A stretch of 64,000 bases of DNA from JAEUMG01 sp963805405 (GTDB lineage Bacteria; Pseudomonadota; Alphaproteobacteria; Rhizobiales; Aestuariivirgaceae), in NCBI GenBank assembly GCA_963805405.1, contig CAWDUC010000020.1, positions 372,001 through 436,000 of the forward strand, read 5' to 3'. Both the position numbers and the translations under genes were made by a program. Position 1 is the first letter of the stretch; each line of letters begins with the position of its first letter. The notes below the pieces were generated by a model that was given only the letters and a program-made list of their open reading frames with translations, ran no database searches and was not told the origin of the DNA. Shown in pieces: positions 10,381 to 19,117 of this stretch.

Positions 10381-11025
10381 TCAACCTTCGGCCGCGGCCG
10401 CCTTCCAGGCAGGCAGCGCGGTGACGCGGTCCCACCAGGCGGCGAGGTTCGGAAACTGCGCCAGGAGGTCACGGGCTTCCTCGGCTTCAACGAAATAGCC
10501 GAATTGCGGTGCCACATGGAAATCGGCGAGCGAGGGTGTGTCGCCGGTCAGGTAGGCATTCTGCCCGAGAAGGCCCGCGAGTGCGGTCAGTAGCGTCCTG
10601 GCTCGCGGGATGGCGGAAGCCACGCGGGCTTCGTCGGTGGGCAGGCCATCGCGCGGATTGGATATGGTCTCGACGTAGATGTCCCAGACCAAGGTGCGAT
10701 AGCCGTAGGAATCGGCCATCGAGATGATCTGGTTCATCCTCGTACGGTTTAAAAGTTCGCTCGGCTGGAGCGATGGACCGGGAAAGGCTTCGTCGATGTA
10801 ACGGTTGATGGCATCGGTCTCGTAGATCGTGACGTCGCCATGGCGCAGCGCCGGTATCTTCATGAAGGGGTGGATAGCGTCGTATTTCTTCGCGCGGGCC
10901 TCGGGCGAAAAGATATCGACGATCTCGAAGTGGTGCGCGACATCCTTGGCGGCTAGCGCCATGATCGCCGATCGCGTGTAGGTGCTGTAGCGCGCACCGT
11001 AGAGGATGGGCGTTGGACTGCTCAC
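10381..11025 (-). CDS. Glutathione S-transferase family protein
   Basis: A 214-residue two-domain GST. The N-terminal thioredoxin-like domain has ILYGARYSTYTRSAIMAL, with a serine or tyrosine in the catalytic position, FMKIPALRHGD (cis-proline) and YETDAINRYID. The all-helical C-terminal domain has LTGDTPSLADFHVAP, the usual N-capping box. The start is GTG at 11025, overlapping the stop of purQ in a GTGA junction, so translation is probably coupled to purine synthesis genes. The substrate is unknown. A GST inserted between purQ and purL is unusual for the pathway and worth noting. Confidence 0.87.
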   Translation of the reverse strand: MSSPTPILYGARYSTYTRSAIMALAAKDVAHHFEIVDIFSPEARAKKYDAIHPFMKIPALRHGDVTIYETDAINRYIDEAFPGPSLQPSELLNRTRMNQIISMADSYGYRTLVWDIYVETISNPRDGLPTDEARVASAIPRARTLLTALAGLLGQNAYLTGDTPSLADFHVAPQFGYFVEAEEARDLLAQFPNLAAWWDRVTALPAWKAAAAEG

Positions 11026-11681
11026 GCGGCGAGCAGGCTTTCGAAGAGCGGCCGACAGTCTGTCGCACCGTGCAAGGGTTCGATCATGTTCTCGGGGTGC
11101 GGCATCATGCCGATGACGTTGCCCGGCTTATTGACAATGCCGGCGATATCGTTGGTCGCGCCGTTGGGATTGCCCTCGACATAGCGAAACACCACGCGAC
11201 CTTCGCCTTCGAGGACAGCAAGTGTTTCATCGTCGCAAACGTAATTACCCTCGCCATGGGCGATCGGGCAGCGCACGACATCGCCCTGGTTGAGGCGGTT
11301 GGTGAAGTATGTACGCGTATTCTCGACGCGCAGCTTCACCTGCCGACAGACGAACCTAAGGCCGGCATTGCGGATGAGAGCGCCTGGCAGGAGACCGGCT
11401 TCGGTGAGAATCTGGAAGCCGTTGCAGACGCCGAGAACCTTCAGGCCCTTGGCGGCCTTGGCGCGCACGTCCGTCATGATCGGTGAGCGCGCGGCAATAG
11501 CCCCGCAACGCAAATAATCGCCATAGGAGAAGCCGCCGGGCACGACGACGAGGTCGACGGGAGGCAATTCGGTGTCGGCATGCCAGACCGCGACGGATTT
11601 AGTGCCGGTCGTGGCCTCGAGTGCCCGCATCATATCGGTTTCGCGATTGATGCCGGGGAAGACGATGACGGCGGATTTCAT
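11022..11681 (-). CDS. purQ: Phosphoribosylformylglycinamidine synthase, glutaminase subunit
   Basis: A 219-residue class I glutamine amidotransferase that supplies ammonia to PurL. It shows the start MKSAVIVFPGINRETDM, the oxyanion region VVVPGGFSYGDYLRCGA, the nucleophile elbow VLGVCNGFQILTEAGL (catalytic Cys) and the C-terminal MMPHPENMIEPL (catalytic His and Glu). The ATG at 11681 lies 13 bp after purS, and the gene overlaps the GST downstream. Length and motifs match the small separate PurQ of alphaproteobacteria. Confidence 0.96.
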   Translation of the reverse strand: MKSAVIVFPGINRETDMMRALEATTGTKSVAVWHADTELPPVDLVVVPGGFSYGDYLRCGAIAARSPIMTDVRAKAAKGLKVLGVCNGFQILTEAGLLPGALIRNAGLRFVCRQVKLRVENTRTYFTNRLNQGDVVRCPIAHGEGNYVCDDETLAVLEGEGRVVFRYVEGNPNGATNDIAGIVNKPGNVIGMMPHPENMIEPLHGATDCRPLFESLLAA

Positions 11682-11694
11682 GACAGGTGTCGCA

Positions 11695-11934
11695 CTAGGC
11701 TAGTTCGATCTCGTAATTCTCGATGACCGTGTTGGCGATGAGCTTGTCGCACATCGCCTTCACCGCAGACATTGCCTTCGATTTGTCGGTCTCGGCAAGG
11801 TCGACTTCGAAATACTTGCCTTGCCGCACGCCCTCGACGCCGCCAAAGCCCATCGAGCCAAGCGCGCCCTGGATCGCCTTGCCCTGGGGGTCGAGTACGC
11901 CCCTCTTGAGTGTTACCCTGATACGCGCCTTCAT
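11695..11934 (-). CDS. purS: Phosphoribosylformylglycinamidine synthase subunit PurS
   Basis: A 79-residue PurS, the structural third subunit that bridges PurL and PurQ. It reads MKARIRVTLKRGVLDPQGKA, followed by the FGGVEGVRQGKYFEVDL core and the end NTVIENYEIELA. The ATG at 11934 lies 2 bp after the true purC stop (TGA at 11937-11939). In the raw reading frame it appears fused to purC, but that is due to one extra base in purC; its own start and length are exactly those of a free PurS. Confidence 0.93.
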   Translation of the reverse strand: MKARIRVTLKRGVLDPQGKAIQGALGSMGFGGVEGVRQGKYFEVDLAETDKSKAMSAVKAMCDKLIANTVIENYEIELA

Positions 11935-11936
11935 AG

Positions 11937-12711
11937 TCAGTCCGTCTTCACGAGCTTCGGGCCGCGAGCGTTCGGGCTGTTCGGATTCGATGATGAGACC
12001 CAGACGCCGGGCGACTTCCTGATAGGCTTCCATGAGGCCGCCCATGTCGCGACGGAAGCGATCCTTGTCGAGCTTGTCCTGGGTCTTGATGTCCCAAAGA
12101 CGGCAGCAGTCGGGACTGATTTCATCGGCGAGCACAATGCGCACCATGTCGTTTTCATAGAGGCGACCGAACTCGACCTTGAAGTCGACGAGCTTGATGC
12201 CGATGCCGAGGAAAAGGCCGGACAGGAAGTCGTTGATGCGAATCGCCATGTGCATGATGTCGTCGATCTCCTGGGGGCTCGCCCAGTTGAACGCGGTGAT
12301 ATGCTCTTCCGACACCATCGGATCATGGAGCTGGTCGTTCTTGTAGTAGAATTCGATGATCGAGCGGGGGAGTGCGCTGCCTTCCTCGAGCCCGAGGCGC
12401 TTGGACAGCGAGCCTGCCGCAACATTGCGCACCACGACTTCAAGCGGAATGATCTCGACCTCGCGCACCAACTGTTCGCGCATATTGAGGCGCTTCAGGA
12501 AATGCGTCGGCATCCCGAGCTCGTTGAGCCGGGTGAAAATCAATTCCGAAATACGATTGTTGAGAACACCCTTGCCATCGATGATGGCTTTCTTGGTCGC
12601 GTCGAAGGCGGTCGTGTCATCCTTGTAGTGAACGATGATCGTGCCGGGCTCCGGTCCTTCGTAAAGGATCTTGGCCTTGCCTTCGTAAATTCGCGTCCGC
12701 TTGGAGTTCAT
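11937..12711 (-). CDS. purC: SAICAR synthase (one frameshift near the 3' end)
   Basis: Phosphoribosylaminoimidazole-succinocarboxamide synthase, about 257 residues. It has MNSKRTRIYEGKAKILYEGP, KDDTTAFD, GKGVLNNRISE, VVRNVAAGSLSKRLG, and DEISPDCCRLWD for the substrate and metal sites. The frame is intact to about 11974, where CAGCCCGAAC seems to hold one C too many. Removing it gives the normal ending GPKLVKTD and a TGA at 11937-11939. Without correction the gene reads straight into purS. The ATG at 12711 is preferred to one five codons upstream. It leads the minus-strand purC-purS-purQ operon. Confidence 0.93.
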
Positions 12712-12949
12712 CTTCAATATCCTCATCCGGCAATCCTTTAAGGCCTTAGCAGGCTACACCCCACAAGGCCCGAGTCACACACACAACTTGTTCCGAAAAT
12801 ATGACGCCAACTTAATATCGGCATTAGATATGGGCATTAGCCCCTTTTTACAGGAGGGGTGTGCGCTGCACAATCCCGGAAGTCCAGGTTGATTTGGGGC
12901 TCTCCTATGGCTATCTGTCGCCCAGGAAATGGCTAACGGGAGAGGCCCG

Positions 12950-13276
12950 ATGACGACATTCGATAAGCGCGAGGAAGGGTTCGAGCGAAAATTCGCCCTT
13001 GACGAGGAAGCGCGGTTTCGCGCCGAGGCGCGCCGGAACAAGCTCCTGGGCCTGTGGGCGGCCGACAAATTGGGGCTTATTGGCGCGGATGCGGAAGCTT
13101 ACGCAAAGTCGGTTGTTCAGGCGGATTTCGCCGAAGCCGGCGATGAGGACGTCTTCCGGAAGATTCGCGCCGATTTCGACGCCAAGAAGATCGCGCAGAC
13201 CGACCATCAGATTCGCCGCACGATGGATGAGCTTCGCGCGCTCGCCTTCGAGCAGCTCCGCGGCGAGGCTCGCTGA
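12950..13276 (+). CDS. ATPase inhibitor subunit zeta (DUF1476)
   Basis: A 108-residue, mostly helical, highly charged protein. It starts MTTFDKREEGFERKFALDEE, with RFRAEARRNKLLGLWAADKLGL in the middle. This is the alphaproteobacterial zeta subunit family, which blocks reverse rotation of F1F0-ATP synthase through its N-terminal inhibitory helix. The ATG at 12950 follows GGGAGAGG. Its divergent placement from purC is a recurring arrangement in Rhizobiales. No ATP synthase genes are nearby. The family assignment is firm; function is inferred from Paracoccus relatives. Confidence 0.87.
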   Translation: MTTFDKREEGFERKFALDEEARFRAEARRNKLLGLWAADKLGLIGADAEAYAKSVVQADFAEAGDEDVFRKIRADFDAKKIAQTDHQIRRTMDELRALAFEQLRGEAR

Positions 13277-13278
13277 GC

Positions 13279-14040
13279 GTGCGATTCGATCTCAGAGCAA
13301 GGCTGAAGCAGGAAAAGCCATTCTACTTCATTTGGGCAACGATGCCCGGTTCGGTCCTCGCCGGACAACTCGCGCGACTGCCCTATGAAGGCGTGTGCAT
13401 CGACATGCAGCATGGGCTTTCGAGCTTCGGCGATGTCGTAACCATGGTGCCCGAGATCATCGCGGCCGGAAAGCCGGCGATGATCCGCGTCTTGTGGAAC
13501 GAGCCGGGGCTGATCGGCCAGGCACTGGATGTCGGCGCTGCCGCAATCATCGTGCCCATGATCAATTCGGCGAAAGAAGCTGCGGCACTCGTCAAGTCCG
13601 CGAAATATCCGCCGCAGGGCATGCGAAGCTGGGGCGGCTATGCGGCGGTGCAGGCGGCGGGCGTTGCGCCGACGGCTTATCTCGCCGAAGCCAATGAAGG
13701 GACCTTGGCTTTCGCGATGGTCGAGACGCAAGAAGCGCTCGACAATGTCGACGCCATCGCCGCTACAACAGGTCTCGACGGCCTGTTCATCGGACCCAAT
13801 GATCTCGGCATATCGCTCGGCCATGGGCTCAATGCGGATCTCACGATACCGAAGCTCGACGCGGCGGTTCGCAAGATCGGTGCAGCGGCCGCCAAGAACG
13901 GATTGATCGGCGGCGCTTTTGGCGGCACGCCCAAGAACTGCAAATATTTTGCCGAACGCGGTTTCCGCTACATCGTCGGCGTGACCGAAGTCGGATTGCT
14001 CGCGGCGGGCGCCAAGAGCCTGATCGCGGCCAGCGAGTAG
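13279..14040 (+). CDS. HpcH/HpaI aldolase (2-oxo acid class II) family protein
   Basis: A 253-residue TIM-barrel aldolase of the HpcH/HpaI family, which cleaves or forms 4-hydroxy-2-oxo acids using a divalent metal. Family landmarks are YEGVCIDMQHGLSS (D-x-x-H-G block), KPAMIRVLWNEPG (conserved Arg), AAAIIVPMINSAKEA (metal-loop region), PPQGMRSWGG and DGLFIGPNDLGISLG. The start is GTG at 13279, 2 bp after the zeta gene ends. It precedes a nicotinate phosphoribosyltransferase-like gene after a 53-bp gap with a hairpin. The true substrate is unknown. Confidence 0.88.
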   Translation: MRFDLRARLKQEKPFYFIWATMPGSVLAGQLARLPYEGVCIDMQHGLSSFGDVVTMVPEIIAAGKPAMIRVLWNEPGLIGQALDVGAAAIIVPMINSAKEAAALVKSAKYPPQGMRSWGGYAAVQAAGVAPTAYLAEANEGTLAFAMVETQEALDNVDAIAATTGLDGLFIGPNDLGISLGHGLNADLTIPKLDAAVRKIGAAAAKNGLIGGAFGGTPKNCKYFAERGFRYIVGVTEVGLLAAGAKSLIAASE

Positions 14041-14053
14041 AATTGACCTCGAG

Positions 14054-14079
14054 CCCGCGGCGGAGGACACTGCCGCGGG
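14054..14079 (+). other. Perfect 8-bp hairpin between aldolase and NAPRTase-like genes
   Basis: CCCGCGGC and GCCGCGGG pair around a 10-base loop, then AAAGGAAG (a ribosome binding site) and the ATG at 14094. There is no T-run, so it is more likely a processing or attenuation hairpin than a terminator. Confidence 0.35.
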
Positions 14080-14093
14080 TAAAGGAAGCGTCC

Positions 14094-15332
14094 ATGGATC
14101 AGCGTACACCGATCGCGGAGCGGCGGGAGGCAGTTCTCGATAAGATAGTCGAGATGTGTCTCGCGGCCGGCCCAATCTCGATCCAGACCGACAAGTATTT
14201 CACCAATACCGCGAAGATCGTGAAGGAGCATGGCGATGTCGAAGTGACATTCGCGCTCTTCATGCGACGCCGCGTGGTGGCGGCCTTCGAGCCGGCCATC
14301 CGCATCGTCGAGAGACTAGCGCCTGGCAGCCGTATCAGGCGGTTCTTCAACGAGGGCGACCTCGTACCTTCGGAAGTGAAGATGATGGAGATCACCGGCT
14401 CCATGGCGAAGCTCTCGGAGATCGAGACTCTGGTGTTGCAGAAGACCGGGTTTCCCTGTGTATCGGCCAATAACGCCTATGAGATGTGCCGCGCAATTCC
14501 GACCGCCGGCTTTATGGATATGCATGCCCGCCACGGCAGCGGTGCGGAGATGAACGTGCTCGCCGCCTATGGCGCGTCGGTTGGCAGCGATGCTGCCAAG
14601 CGTGCCGATGCGAAGGTCAAGGGTTTTGTCGGGTCATCCCAGGATCTGACGGCGCCGTTGTTCGGCGCCTCGGAAGGCCTCGGGACCATGCCGCATGCGC
14701 TCGTCGGGTATACGGGCGGCGATGTTCTTGAAGCGTTGAAGCTCTTTGCGAAGACACTTCCCGGGGCGCGGACGCTGGTAGCTCTCGTCGATTACACGGG
14801 CGAGGAAATCTCCGACTCGCTCAAGTGTGCGCATTGGTTCTACGACGAAGCGCGATTGCAGGATCAGGGCAAGACATTCGGCGTTCGCCTCGACATCCAC
14901 GGCGGCCGTTTCGCGCAAGGCCTCGATTACGAGCGATCGGTCGATGTCGTCGGCCACTGGCTGGGGGTTTCCGGCGAGTATAATATCGTCGAGCAGGTGC
15001 TGGGCCAGCGGGCTGTGCAGCTTGATCCCAACAACATCCTGGTCGACAAGGTGCGCCGCATCCTGTTCGGCAAGGGCGTGTCGGTTGCGTCGGTCATCCA
15101 CGTACGACGGGCCCTCGATGCGGCGGGCTACAAGGATGCCCAGATCGTCGCTTCTTCAGGTTTCGATCCCCAGAAATGCCAGATCATGGGAGCGGCCAAG
15201 GCGCCAATAGACATGGTGGGAACCGGGAGTTTCTTACCGGCGACGCTCACCGAAACCTATGCAACGGCCGATATCATTGCCTATGGCGGGGTCAAAAGAG
15301 TTAAGATCGGCCGCGAATTTCTATTCGACTAG
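14094..15332 (+). CDS. Nicotinate phosphoribosyltransferase-like protein
   Basis: A 412-residue protein of the nicotinate/quinolinate phosphoribosyltransferase fold. Early PISIQTDKYFTNTAKIVKEH, then FPCVSANNAYEMCR, the active-site type segment MDMHARHGSGAEMN, and a C-terminal barrel with VRLDIHGGRFAQGLDYERS and IVASSGFDPQKCQIM. NAPRTases make nicotinate mononucleotide in NAD salvage. This one belongs to a divergent group often placed beside lyases, so its substrate may differ. I use the ATG at 14094, not the longer frame from 14043, because AAAGGAAG precedes it. Confidence 0.78.
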   Translation: MDQRTPIAERREAVLDKIVEMCLAAGPISIQTDKYFTNTAKIVKEHGDVEVTFALFMRRRVVAAFEPAIRIVERLAPGSRIRRFFNEGDLVPSEVKMMEITGSMAKLSEIETLVLQKTGFPCVSANNAYEMCRAIPTAGFMDMHARHGSGAEMNVLAAYGASVGSDAAKRADAKVKGFVGSSQDLTAPLFGASEGLGTMPHALVGYTGGDVLEALKLFAKTLPGARTLVALVDYTGEEISDSLKCAHWFYDEARLQDQGKTFGVRLDIHGGRFAQGLDYERSVDVVGHWLGVSGEYNIVEQVLGQRAVQLDPNNILVDKVRRILFGKGVSVASVIHVRRALDAAGYKDAQIVASSGFDPQKCQIMGAAKAPIDMVGTGSFLPATLTETYATADIIAYGGVKRVKIGREFLFD

Positions 15333-15440
15333 CATAGAGATTTTTCACCGACGCAAGCAATATAGTCCGCGCATATCTTGCTTTTAACGTGCAGGTTTGT
15401 GATGGTGCAACCCGCCTTTGAGGCAACAAGGCTGGGGAAA

Positions 15441-15890
15441 ATGACCATGTACAGTGTAACTTTGAAGCGGCTTGCCGCTTTTGCGGCGGGTATCCTGATT
15501 TCCGGTGCGGTGTGGACTTCGGCGGCTAATGCAAGTGTCGCCGTCCGCATCGATATTTCTGCTCAGACCATGACTGTCGACGTCGACGGCGATCTCTACG
15601 CGACGTGGAGAGTGTCGACGGCTCGCTCGGGCTATTACACGCCGCGCGGTAACTTCAAGCCGTATGTGCTCAAGAAAATGCACTATTCGCGCAAATACGA
15701 CAATGCGCCGATGCCGCATTCAATCTTCTTCCGCGGCGGCTATGCTATTCACGCCACGAATTATGTGAAGTCGCTGGGTCGGCCGGCCTCTCACGGGTGC
15801 ATCAGGCTGTCGCCGCAGAATGCCGCTGCTCTCTACGGGCTCGTCCAGCAGTACGGTATGAAATCGACGAAGATCACGATCACCAACTGA
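15441..15890 (+). CDS. L,D-transpeptidase (YkuD domain), exported
   Basis: A 149-residue secreted protein. A signal peptide covers LKRLAAFAAGILISGAVWTSAANA, followed by a compact YkuD catalytic domain. The domain begins VAVRIDISAQTMTVDVDG and contains GGYAIHATNYVKSLGRPASH with the catalytic motif SHGCIRLS (nucleophile Cys). These enzymes form 3-3 peptidoglycan crosslinks or attach proteins to the wall. It is short, with no LysM or other binding domain. ATGs at 15441 and 15447 are both possible. The gene stands alone between the NAPRTase-like gene and convergent purB. Confidence 0.88.
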   Translation: MTMYSVTLKRLAAFAAGILISGAVWTSAANASVAVRIDISAQTMTVDVDGDLYATWRVSTARSGYYTPRGNFKPYVLKKMHYSRKYDNAPMPHSIFFRGGYAIHATNYVKSLGRPASHGCIRLSPQNAAALYGLVQQYGMKSTKITITN

Positions 15891-15896
15891 ACGCGA

Positions 15897-17201
15897 TCAT
15901 TCGCCGAACACGCGTCGGAAGATCGTATCCACGTGCTTCACGTGGTAACCAAGGTCGAACAAGCCCGCCAGATCCACGTCGGATAGGCGGGCTTTTACTT
16001 CGGGATCGGCCTTCAGAAGCTTCAGGAAATCGGCTTCGCCACGCCAGACCGGCATGGCATTGCGCTGGACCGCGGTGTAGGCATCTTCTCGGCTCATTCC
16101 CTTCTGAGTGAGAGCCAGCAAAATGCGCTGCGAATGAATAAGGCCACCCAGCCGGTCCAGATTGCGACGCATATTTTCCGGATAAACCACAAGCTTGTCG
16201 ATGACGCCGGCCAGACGGACGAGCGCAAAATCAAGATGCACCGTCGCATCGGGCGCAATGCCGCGTTCGACCGAGGAATGAGAAATATCGCGCTCATGCC
16301 AGAGTGCTACGTCCTCGAGAGCAGGGGTCACGGCTGAGCGAACGAGACGCGCGAGGCCGGTCAGATTCTCCGTGAGCACCGGGTTGCGCTTGTGCGGCAT
16401 AGCCGAAGAGCCCTTCTGGCCAGGTGAGAAGTATTCCTCAGCCTCCAGGACCTCGGTGCGCTGCAAGTGGCGAATTTCGGTTGCGAGCCGCTCGACCGAC
16501 GAAGCAATCACGCCCAACGTGGCGAAGAACATGGCGTGGCGGTCGCGGGGAATGACCTGCGTCGAGACCGGCTCGGGCTTGAGACCCATGGCCAGCGCCA
16601 CATGCGCCTCTATCGCCGGGTCGATATTGGCGAAAGTGCCGACGGCACCGGAAATGGCGCAAACCGCAATTTCCTCCCTCGCGTGAACGAGACGTTCCCT
16701 CGCGCGAGCAAACTCGGCATAGGCGAAGGCAAGTTTCACACCGAAGGTGGTGGGTTCGGCATGGATGCCATGACTGCGGCCGATCGTGAGCGTAGCACGA
16801 TGCTCGTAGGCGCGGCGCTTCAAGGCCGCGAGCAGAAGGTCCAGATCGGCGAGCAAGAGGTCGCTCGCGCGGGCCAGCTGGACACTCAAGCACGTATCGA
16901 GCACGTCGGAGGAGGTCATGCCCTGATGGATGTAGCGCGCCTCTGGCCCGACAATTTCCGCCAAGTGGGTCAGGAAGGCTATGACATCATGCTTGGTCTC
17001 GCGTTCGATTTCATCGATGCGCGCCACATCGAAATGAGCCTCGCGCCCCTTGGCCCAGATTGTCGCAGCCGCTTCGCGTGGAATGATGCCGAGCTCCGCC
17101 ATGGCATCGGCCGCGTGCGCTTCGATCTCGAACCAGATGCGAAAGCGTGTTTCGGGCCTCCAAATTAGGGCCATGGCTTCGCGGGAATAGCGCGGGATCA
17201 T
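15897..17201 (-). CDS. purB: Adenylosuccinate lyase
   Basis: A 434-residue PurB of the fumarase/aspartase superfamily, acting twice in purine synthesis (SAICAR to AICAR; adenylosuccinate to AMP). It contains the signature SSAMPHKRNPV, the substrate loop GMTSSDVLDTC, TIGRSHGIHAEPTTFG (catalytic His) and the start MIPRYSREAMALIWRPETRF. It is intact, of normal length, and only 7 bp after an Lrp-type sensor gene on the same strand. It lies 3.2 kb from purC with a plus-strand block between. Confidence 0.96.
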   Translation of the reverse strand: MIPRYSREAMALIWRPETRFRIWFEIEAHAADAMAELGIIPREAAATIWAKGREAHFDVARIDEIERETKHDVIAFLTHLAEIVGPEARYIHQGMTSSDVLDTCLSVQLARASDLLLADLDLLLAALKRRAYEHRATLTIGRSHGIHAEPTTFGVKLAFAYAEFARARERLVHAREEIAVCAISGAVGTFANIDPAIEAHVALAMGLKPEPVSTQVIPRDRHAMFFATLGVIASSVERLATEIRHLQRTEVLEAEEYFSPGQKGSSAMPHKRNPVLTENLTGLARLVRSAVTPALEDVALWHERDISHSSVERGIAPDATVHLDFALVRLAGVIDKLVVYPENMRRNLDRLGGLIHSQRILLALTQKGMSREDAYTAVQRNAMPVWRGEADFLKLLKADPEVKARLSDVDLAGLFDLGYHVKHVDTIFRRVFGE

Positions 17202-17208
17202 GGGGGCC

Positions 17209-17445
17209 TCAGAAAGCGCGGAAGGTTATGATGGTGTAAGTATCCTTGATGCCAGCAATGGCGTGAACCTTCTCGTTGATGAAGCGGCCGATATCATCGT
17301 CGCGGTCCAGATATATCTTCACGAGCAGATCGTAGTCGCCGGCAGTCGAATAGACTTCGGAGGCGAGCTCGGCGTCGACTATCGCCGTCGCGACATCGTA
17401 AGCTTTACCTAGCTCACACTTAATCTGGACGAAAAAAGCCTTCAC
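17209..17445 (-). CDS. Stand-alone Lrp/AsnC ligand-binding (RAM) domain protein
   Basis: A 78-residue protein made only of the RAM effector domain of Lrp/AsnC regulators: MKAFFVQIKCELGKAYDVA, STAGDYDLLVKIYLDRDDD (the core ligand-binding turn) and GIKDTYTIITFRAF. There is no helix-turn-helix, so it cannot bind DNA alone. Relatives act as amino-acid-binding modules or mix with full Lrp proteins. It ends 7 bp before purB and is probably co-transcribed with it. Confidence 0.85.
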   Translation of the reverse strand: MKAFFVQIKCELGKAYDVATAIVDAELASEVYSTAGDYDLLVKIYLDRDDDIGRFINEKVHAIAGIKDTYTIITFRAF

Positions 17446-17537
17446 CGACAGAATCCCGCTGGATGCGGGCCATGCTTCCCAAGGAACGAAGCCTGGGTCA
17501 AGCCCATTCCGGGGGGCACCCCATATCCGGAAATAAT

Positions 17538-17565
17538 AAAGGCCCGGACTTTCGACCGGGCCTTT
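17538..17565 (-). terminator. Rho-independent terminator after the TadG-like gene
   Basis: AAAGGCCCGG and CCGGGCCTTT form a perfect 10-bp stem around an 8-base loop, 19 bp beyond the stop of the minus-strand gene at 17584. On the minus strand a T-rich stretch (TTTATTATTT) follows the stem. Confidence 0.75.
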
Positions 17566-17583
17566 GAAGCAGGTTTGGGACGC

Positions 17584-18900
17584 CTATTCGGAAAGATACA
17601 TCACCTTGGCAAGCTGGTTCTTGATGACGCCGAAGGCGGTCGCCAGTTCCGCATTGTTGTCGGTATTGAAATAATAATCCGGCCCGCTGGCGCAATCTTG
17701 AAGGCGCTTCTCCGAGGCGGCATCTGCGACGTCATCCAGATCGAAGGAGACGGTCACGACGCGGACCTTGGCAGTCTTCAGCGCGGTGCACAGGGCCGCG
17801 GTGTTAGCTTCAGCGGCAGCCACCGACCACTTGCTGTTGGCGCCATAGCCGGCGCTTGTCTGCGCGCCATCCGTCAGCAGAATGACGGCCTTCAAGGTAT
17901 CTTCCTTCCCCATCGCCACGCCCTCGGTATAGGGCGCGTTGGGAGTTAAGAGGTGGTAAGCCATCTCAAGTCCCAGCGCGATGTGCGTATTGCCGATCGG
18001 ATACATCTGGTTGAGCTGCGCCTTGGTTGAGGCATGATCGGTCGTAAGGGGTTTAACGGTCACGTTGTAGGTCTGATAGTCGCCGCAAATGTCGGTACCG
18101 TAATAGCCCCAACGGGTCTTATTGTTCGTGCTGTTCGTTGTGCTCGGCGTCGTCGCCTCGCGATTGTAGGGATATTTCCGGTCCTCGATGCACTTGGTCC
18201 AGGTCGACGAACTGCTTTGACCATCCATGTAATTCTTTGGCATCGTAACGCGGACAGATTCGGAGAACGGTACGAGTCCGAATTTGACGTCGTTGTTGAC
18301 GCCTTTCTGGCTGAGATCGTCGATCAGCTTGACGGCCGCTTCGCGCATCGAGACGTATTTGCGCACGCCATCGACCTTGTCATACATCGACCAGGAGAAG
18401 TCGACGACCATGGCGATTTCGCCCTTGTGAAAATCGGAGAAGACCGGCAGTGAGACCGTGGCCTTGGCGCCGATATTGCCGGCATCGTCAGAGACCATCT
18501 CGCTGGCATCCGGGCCGCCGCTGGCCATATACATGACGTCGCCGAAGGCGCTTTCAACGGTACCGGTTGCATTGACCTTGATGAGGTTCTGCACCTTGTC
18601 CACCTTGACGTCCACCTTGAGCGAGCCCGGCTTCAACGCCTTGGGAAGATTCTTGTTTATGTAATTATTGGCGGTGGCTTCATAGGTCGTGCCACCAAGA
18701 GCGTAAGTGTTAGCCGCAGCCAGGGCGGCCGCATCCACGGCGGCTTGCATCTCGGTGCGCGCCTTCGACATGTTCAGGTATTCGATGGTCGCACCAGCCG
18801 CGAGGAACATCGGGATAGCAGACAGCCCAAAGATCATGGACACATTGCCTGCCGAGTTTTTCAAGAAGTTCCGCAGCAATTTGGAAGTTTTCGTTTTCAT
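17584..18900 (-). CDS. TadG-like pilus-assembly protein with von Willebrand A domain
   Basis: A 438-residue protein. The N-terminal TadE/TadG-like membrane anchor reads NSAGNVSMIFGLSAIPMFLA, with a conserved glutamate after it (GATIEYLNMSKARTEMQAAV). A von Willebrand A domain follows with the metal-site motif DFSWSMYD (MIDAS DxSxS) and a later TDGAQTS. It resembles TadG-family proteins linked to Flp/Tad pilus systems or surface adhesion, but no other tad gene is in the window. The ATG at 18900 begins MKTKTSKLLRNFLKN; a longer start at 18927 is possible. A terminator follows, so it is a single-gene unit. Confidence 0.82.
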   Translation of the reverse strand: MKTKTSKLLRNFLKNSAGNVSMIFGLSAIPMFLAAGATIEYLNMSKARTEMQAAVDAAALAAANTYALGGTTYEATANNYINKNLPKALKPGSLKVDVKVDKVQNLIKVNATGTVESAFGDVMYMASGGPDASEMVSDDAGNIGAKATVSLPVFSDFHKGEIAMVVDFSWSMYDKVDGVRKYVSMREAAVKLIDDLSQKGVNNDVKFGLVPFSESVRVTMPKNYMDGQSSSSTWTKCIEDRKYPYNREATTPSTTNSTNNKTRWGYYGTDICGDYQTYNVTVKPLTTDHASTKAQLNQMYPIGNTHIALGLEMAYHLLTPNAPYTEGVAMGKEDTLKAVILLTDGAQTSAGYGANSKWSVAAAEANTAALCTALKTAKVRVVTVSFDLDDVADAASEKRLQDCASGPDYYFNTDNNAELATAFGVIKNQLAKVMYLSE

Positions 18901-19067
18901 GACTGCATTTGCTCCGAGCTGTCGCACCTCGTGCCACGCTTTTGAATTTTGCGCGCCCGTCGCTTATGGCAGCGGGCTGTTGCGCAAGCGTAAATTCTAA
19001 GGCTCAAGTTTTATTGAAGGCGCATTAAAATCACAGGCAAATACTACTGACCGAGTAACAGCAAAAA

Positions 19068-19087
19068 GCCCGGCAGAGAAGCCGGGC
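19068..19087 (-). terminator. Rho-independent terminator after the small secreted-protein gene
   Basis: GCCCGGC, loop AGAGAA, GCCGGGC, followed on the minus strand by TTTTTGC. It lies 30 bp past the stop at 19118, a classic layout. Confidence 0.8.
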
Positions 19088-19117
19088 CCGCTCTTCGATG
19101 AATAATCAGTGTAAAGA

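Noticed and set aside
11695..12726. Apparent PurC-PurS fusion protein of 343 residues
   Set aside because: One extra C near 11974 causes read-through. The shifted frame has the standard PurC end GPKLVKTD and a stop 2 bp before a proper purS ATG, so these are two genes.
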